A stretch of DNA of 64,000 nucleotides from Littorina saxatilis. Its lineage: Eukaryota; Mollusca; Gastropoda; Littorinimorpha; Littorinidae. The notes under the pieces were generated by a model, which ran no database searches, had not been told where the DNA came from, and saw only the letters and a program-made list of their open reading frames with translations. Positions 62,641 through 64,000 of this stretch are shown here, in pieces. Where the stretch lies: positions 29,972,289 to 30,036,288 of the forward strand of contig NC_090251.1 in the NCBI RefSeq assembly GCF_037325665.1. Direction: 5' to 3'. Made by a program: the position numbers and the translations under genes. The first letter of the stretch is position 1. The number at the start of each line of letters is the position of its first letter.

Positions 62641-64000
62641 ACACTATAATGCGCGAGTTGCGTCCCTTCTTGAAACGTTTCGTTTCTACAAATTTCCGGT
62701 CCATATTTCAAGTATTACTATTAGTGTAATAACAGCATGGCGTATTATCATTGAAGGTAATGACAAAACTTTGCTTTGTCGTTATGAACATCATGTCTGA
62801 ATACAACCAGGACCTTGCTTCTTGATAGGTTGTGAAGGTACGTGTCAGATGATAGTGATTTCCTCCTGTTCGAAAATCATCAATCTGTCAATGAAACGTG
62901 ATCAACCCATTTTCCCTATCAGTATCACATCAAGAAGCGACGCAGATTGTTGTCTTATTTGCTGAGTTATTTCTGTCAAACTTATGGGTGTGATAACTTC
63001 AGGAAAACTTCAAGTTCTTTTTGTCGTTGCGTAGCAGTCAACTGGAAACCAAGTGAATGAACAATTCAGAGTGAGGTTCCTCAGTAGTAGAGAAGAGTTA
63101 GACAAGTTCTGGATCTGGATCTGGATCTTTTACGTTGCAGGAACCACTGTTGGTCATCTTCGCAACGGAGTTCACATAACACATTAACAGGAACATAACT
63201 GAAATGACACTTTGACACAGGACGTAACTCGTAAGATTAGCAATAGAAGGCACTGCTAAATGTATCTTGTGGATCACCATGTCGCATGTTTGCATACATG
63301 TAGTATGTACATCCTGATCTTATTTGATGACATTACTATACACATTACATGATGTATATGATTCAGAGCTGGTAGACAAGCATGAGTAGGCCTACATGCT
63401 GTATTGGAACAGTGTAAGTGTAACTGTAAGTTCCTTTCTGCATGTCTCTCGAATCATTTGGGTATTTCAGTATATATCGCTCTTAATTTTTTTGGGTTCC
63501 ATATTGTTCGTCCTGTTTGTACTGTTTTGTCGGGGCCCAGTTATTGCGCTAGGTAGCACTGGGTGGTAGGCTAGCCCCACAGCGGCCAGGGCCTGAAACT
63601 TGGCGCCAGGGCGAATCGCGAAAAGCAGTAGCTTGCCTACCAGTACCAACCCACCCCTATCTTATTTAAATAGTGTAGGGATATATATATATATGAAGAA
63701 GACAGATTCTAGATGGAGTAAATAATTATCTGCAAAAAAACCAGACTAGGAACACTGAAATTCAGACAAGTTTAGTGATACTGTATATGATTGATTGTTT
63801 AATTGTGTTTGTCACTTCGAAAACTCAATATGTTTCGATCCATGGCATTCACCAAATATCCATGAATCTATTCTACCCAAACATTAATTGGTGATGTGTG
63901 TATGTCATTGTCAAGGTAGTAAAAGTAAGGGTTGTAGCTTAGGACTTAAGACTACAAGTACAATGTGAGGGCATGCGTCTGTGCTTGGCATGACCTCAAG
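62641..64000. other. No gene recognised
   Basis: Mixed sequence to the right edge with a (ggatct)3 run near 63112. No domain, exon or element boundary can be supported. Confidence 0.45.

Overview
The window is animal nuclear DNA: multi-exon genes with GT-AG introns and a very high load of transposons, SINEs, LINE remnants and dinucleotide microsatellites. The SINE tails (a gttgaaaacgacgttaaaca type followed by aaag repeats, and a cgttaag type followed by aaac repeats) and the mix of L2-like, L1/Tx1-like, Tc1 and MITE families suggest a marine mollusc, most likely a gastropod. This is inference from sequence character; no search was run.

Genes, all on the + strand: (1) 3188-3449 is the last coding exon of an HTATIP2 (TIP30/CC3) family protein whose other exons I cannot find in the window. 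(2) 20087-21849, 23542-24747 and 34927-37832 are three small genes that I reconstruct as two-exon, type I single-pass membrane glycoproteins. Each has a signal peptide in exon 1, a phase-0 intron, several N-glycosylation sequons, one membrane span and a 40-45 residue tail. I do not recognise the family. (3) 40149-49530 is a complete ten-exon gene for a 17-beta-hydroxysteroid dehydrogenase / 3-ketoacyl-CoA reductase (HSD17B3/HSD17B12 group, 324 aa) with all catalytic residues. An intact Tc1 transposase (6908-7918, minus) is the only transposon protein that looks fully open.

Layout: 1-1390 is a broken DIRS-like tyrosine-recombinase retroelement with its terminal repeats. 1.5-3.1 kb holds a MITE and two nested SINEs before the HTATIP2 exon. 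6.5-8.4 kb is a SINE split by the Tc1 element. 8.9-20 kb is an L2-like LINE fragment, a LINE RNase H fragment and several MITE families. 20-38 kb is the membrane-glycoprotein cluster, with a 3.7 kb 5'-truncated L1/Tx1-like LINE, mobile elements inside introns and long microsatellites. 40-49.5 kb is the HSD17B gene, whose introns hold a TTAA MITE, a tiny SINE-tail insertion, a hAT-like MITE and a 66-bp minisatellite. 51-64 kb is gene-poor and made of MITEs, palindromes and repeat copies.

Most striking: the minisatellite in HSD17B intron 9 has copied the end of exon 9 with its 5' splice site about 12 times, giving some 20 consensus splice donors in tandem behind the real one. Also notable are three unrelated non-autonomous families with exact 6-bp target duplications, two dispersed families shared across the window with hairpin or repeated-motif ends, and element insertions whose target duplications can be read base by base.
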